A DNA stretch of 64,000 nt, taken from contig NC_080057.1 in NCBI RefSeq assembly GCF_026212465.1, positions 24,392,647 to 24,456,646 on the forward strand. The letters are read 5' to 3'. This DNA is from Amaranthus tricolor (Eukaryota > Streptophyta > Magnoliopsida > Caryophyllales > Amaranthaceae). Both the position numbers and the translations under genes were made by a program. Positions 62,101 through 64,000 of the stretch are shown here, piece by piece (the first letter of the stretch is position 1; each line of letters opens with the position of its first letter). A model generated the notes under the pieces. The model was not told the DNA's origin, searched no databases, and worked only from the letters and a program-made list of their open reading frames with translations.

Positions 62101-62481
62101 TAGCTTCAAAATCCCATCAATTAACTTTGCTACACTTTTCTCTCTGTAAGACTACGATCTCTAATTTATATGAAAAGTTGGGGCAATAAAGCCTTAAACT
62201 ACCTAAAAATAACAACAATTATGCAAACTAGAAAACCCATATGAATCAAACAATCAACAGATTTAAAAAGAGCTAATTATAAATCACATTGCAGTATCAA
62301 AAATGAAAGTTAAGGCAATATAAACCTTATGAATATTGTCCTTGGGGAGGGCAGTAGTAGTAGAATAGCTCCTGGGAGATGAGAAAAATGGAGTTTGAAG
62401 CTTGGGTTTCTGGGAAGGGAGATAAGTATGGAGACTACGAAATATAGGGTAGCTGGACCTTAAGCGTTGCGCCATTCCCAT
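56168..62481 (-). CDS. PYRD: Dihydroorotate dehydrogenase (quinone), mitochondrial
   Basis: Class 2 DHODH oxidises dihydroorotate to orotate, passing electrons through FMN to ubiquinone at the inner mitochondrial membrane; fourth step of pyrimidine synthesis. Exons on the minus strand: 62326-62481, 61414-61496, 59815-60138, 59291-59546, 58713-58793, 58514-58621, 58399-58428, 58163-58300, 57232-57269, 57043-57142 and 56168-56242; 462 aa in phase (Arabidopsis 460). Residues 1-50 are a basic, Ser/Thr-rich transit peptide; 53-75 a membrane anchor ([11 protein letters not shown]). The barrel has [47 protein letters not shown] (catalytic Ser of class 2), [23 protein letters not shown] and [20 protein letters not shown] (FMN phosphate site). 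A Ser/Gly/Lys-rich insert at about 215-240 is usual in plants. Start at the first ATG (62481); 62475 is an alternative. Confidence 0.96.
57433..58015. mobile_element. hAT-like repeat in DHODH intron 8, split by a Stowaway
   Basis: The flanking pieces 57433-57477 ('ttgtttggtaaatggcttgt') and 57730-58015 ('ttgtttggtgagtggcgttt' inside and 'cgacaaacaccc' at the far end) look like one older non-autonomous element. Borders are approximate. Confidence 0.45.
57478..57729. mobile_element. Stowaway MITE in DHODH intron 8
   Basis: 252 bp with the classic ends CTCCCTCTGTCCC and GGGACGGAGGGAG, flanked by TA on both sides (57476-57477 and 57730-57731). The inner arms ('cacctctttccatttcag', 'cccaaaataatttgggtgca') complete the picture. 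Well-preserved copy. Confidence 0.92.
58840..59115. mobile_element. Probable DNA-transposon relic in DHODH intron 4
   Basis: GGGCCC-rich ends face each other ('ccagggccccaaat' to 'tagggcccaaa' on the left, 'aggggcccttttt' and 'ttggggccg' on the right) around AT-rich sequence. A related 'aaaaaagggcccttatata' piece occurs near 25034. Target duplication not resolved. Confidence 0.4.
61567..61690. repeat. 62-bp tandem duplication in DHODH intron 1
   Basis: Two copies of 'aacaattatgtttttgcaaa...' with a 62-bp period (starts 61567 and 61629) differ at a single base, so the duplication is recent. They are followed by a SINE-like head ('cttgtctcagttgaa' and 'tgggtttgattttc') near 61686-61742. Confidence 0.88.
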
Positions 62482-64000
62482 GAATTTCCTGCCTTGAAAC
62501 CCACAATGCACAAATCCTTAGACTAATGTTCAATGGTAGTGAGCGGCGCCCTTTGATGGGGATGATTGATTAAGATGAAAGAATCTTAAAATCTGATAAA
62601 ACCTTGAGTTGATTTGACGCAAACTCACTAACTCTCAAGTGGTGTTCATAATTTTTTATGTTGTTTATTACTTTTGACTCTTTGGAGAGGAGCAAGACAT
62701 TGTTCACTCAAAAACCCCAAAAATGAATACTTTCACTAAAAAATATTCGTATTCAATTTTAACATATTATATATAAAAATACTACTATTAAATATTATAG
62801 TAAGCATAATAAAACGGAGGTACTACAGGCTTTTTGGGTGCGTTTGTCTTCACTCGTAAACATCCTTAAACATTCTCATAAAATCATTTAATTTGTGCGT
62901 GTTTAGATGTAGAGTTTTACGTTATTGATATGAGTGTTATCAATCTTTTGAGTAATTTTTCCAATTTGATCTGAACATAAAGTGTTATATTCACACCTAC
63001 TTAGGTTTATAATGTCCTCGTTGCACTTGTAGGTTGATCTTTATTATGCTTTAAGATCTTATTCCCACTGAGTATCTCGTCTTTTGAATCAACTACGATT
63101 ACAAGATTGTTCTGATACTATTTGTAAATAATTTTTAAAACTTATTCAAATTGATGACACTGCTTTGTAAAGAATTTGTCTTTAAGAGCCAACAAAAAAT
63201 TACATCAAAAGTTTGATTGATTCACTACAATCCACATATTATCGTGCTCCCGATATATAAAGACAATGATGCAAATACGGCTGACTATTCATCTAATTTA
63301 ACCTTGCCCTGATTCACATGTTATGTATGAGCGCATTTGACATAGAGCATGCGAATTTTACTTCATGGAACCAAATATATGCAACATGTTTCATACCAAT
63401 GAATCCATGATAATTAATTGTATCGAATAAAGAAACATTATAGTGACTACAGTAATCAAAACAAAAAATATGAATTAAACATAGCCTATGACTTAAGCGC
63501 GCCCGAAATATTTGTTGACCCTGATCCAAACGCACCTAAATCCCATTCAATTTAAGGCTAATGCGCAATAGCCAATATAGGATGTATTCGGCTCATGTAC
63601 AAACATATCCATGGCACATTTGTTTCTTAGACCAAATGCATCTAAGTCGCACTTCACACACAACGTTGGATACTAAATTTTGCAATTTAATCGATTTCCT
63701 AAGTTTGCTACATTCTTTTAAAATTAAGTATTGCCTTAATAGCAATAAGTATTATTCTCTGAATGAGACTTGTGTTTGGATTCTCATGGACTCTATCCTT
63801 ATTCTACCTTACAAGAAAAAAATAATTTACTATAAATTTTATTTTTATCAAGACATTTACTTTCTTTGTTTTTATTGCAAGTTAAGTGGAGGAAAAGAGA
63901 AAATTAAGTAAAAATCAAACTTAATGCCATGCTTAGAAAGGTATTACTTGCTCTAATGGAAATAAACGTAATTTTCTTTATTATCTCCTTTAATATCATC
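62482..64000. other. DHODH upstream region and a probable large MITE
   Basis: The DHODH leader and promoter lie just right of 62482 on the minus strand. A possible non-autonomous element spans about 62835-63537, with ends 'gggtgcgtttgtc' and the complement of 'gatccaaacgcacc'. No gene is seen in 63538-64000. Confidence 0.45.

Overview
The window is nuclear DNA from a flowering plant, almost certainly a eudicot. The genes have many short GT-AG introns, five multi-exon plant genes can be read exon by exon, and the spaces between and within genes are AT-rich and full of MITEs, LINE tails and one complete Ty1/copia element. Recurrent repeats with a 'gagac(g/c)gtctc' end hint at Caryophyllales (Amaranthaceae), but that is a low-confidence inference. 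No rRNA, tRNA, CRISPR array, organelle insert or bacterial-type operon was seen.

Layout. 1-2151: duplicated AT-rich repeats. 2152-6485 (-): NF-YB histone-fold subunit of the CCAAT-binding factor, 178 aa, with a 6-nt microexon. 8450-16908 (-): malectin-like/LRR receptor kinase of the LRR-I group, 15 exons, 930 aa. 16909-27745: about 11 kb without a recognisable host gene, holding MITEs, a large fold-back, an RTE LINE 3' fragment and degenerate tandem repeats. 27746-31705 (-): TOE1/RAP2.7-type two-AP2-domain repressor, 10 exons, 436 aa, with an intact miR172 site. 35425-41786 (+): RVE8-type SHAQKYF MYB clock factor, 8 exons, 292 aa. 43003-43638: Mutator-type MITE built from hairpin units, just upstream of a two-exon gene for a predicted plastid membrane protein (43807-45749, +). 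48379-48552 (+): possible small basic peptide gene. 50220-55060 (-): copia retrotransposon with identical 177-bp LTRs, 5-bp target duplication and a frameshifted polyprotein. 56168-62481 (-): mitochondrial dihydroorotate dehydrogenase, 11 exons, 462 aa.

The genes do not form a functional cluster. They are unrelated housekeeping, signalling and transcription genes of an ordinary plant chromosome arm; two of them (TOE1 and RVE8 types) belong to flowering-time and circadian control, but their proximity is probably chance. Every exon model below was checked for reading phase across all junctions, and total lengths match the known families.

The most unusual content is in the non-coding part. Four non-autonomous inverted-repeat elements carry internal arrays of short palindromes or minisatellite units. 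Two introns may use GC-AG splice sites. The copia copy looks brand new by its LTRs although its coding frame is already broken.
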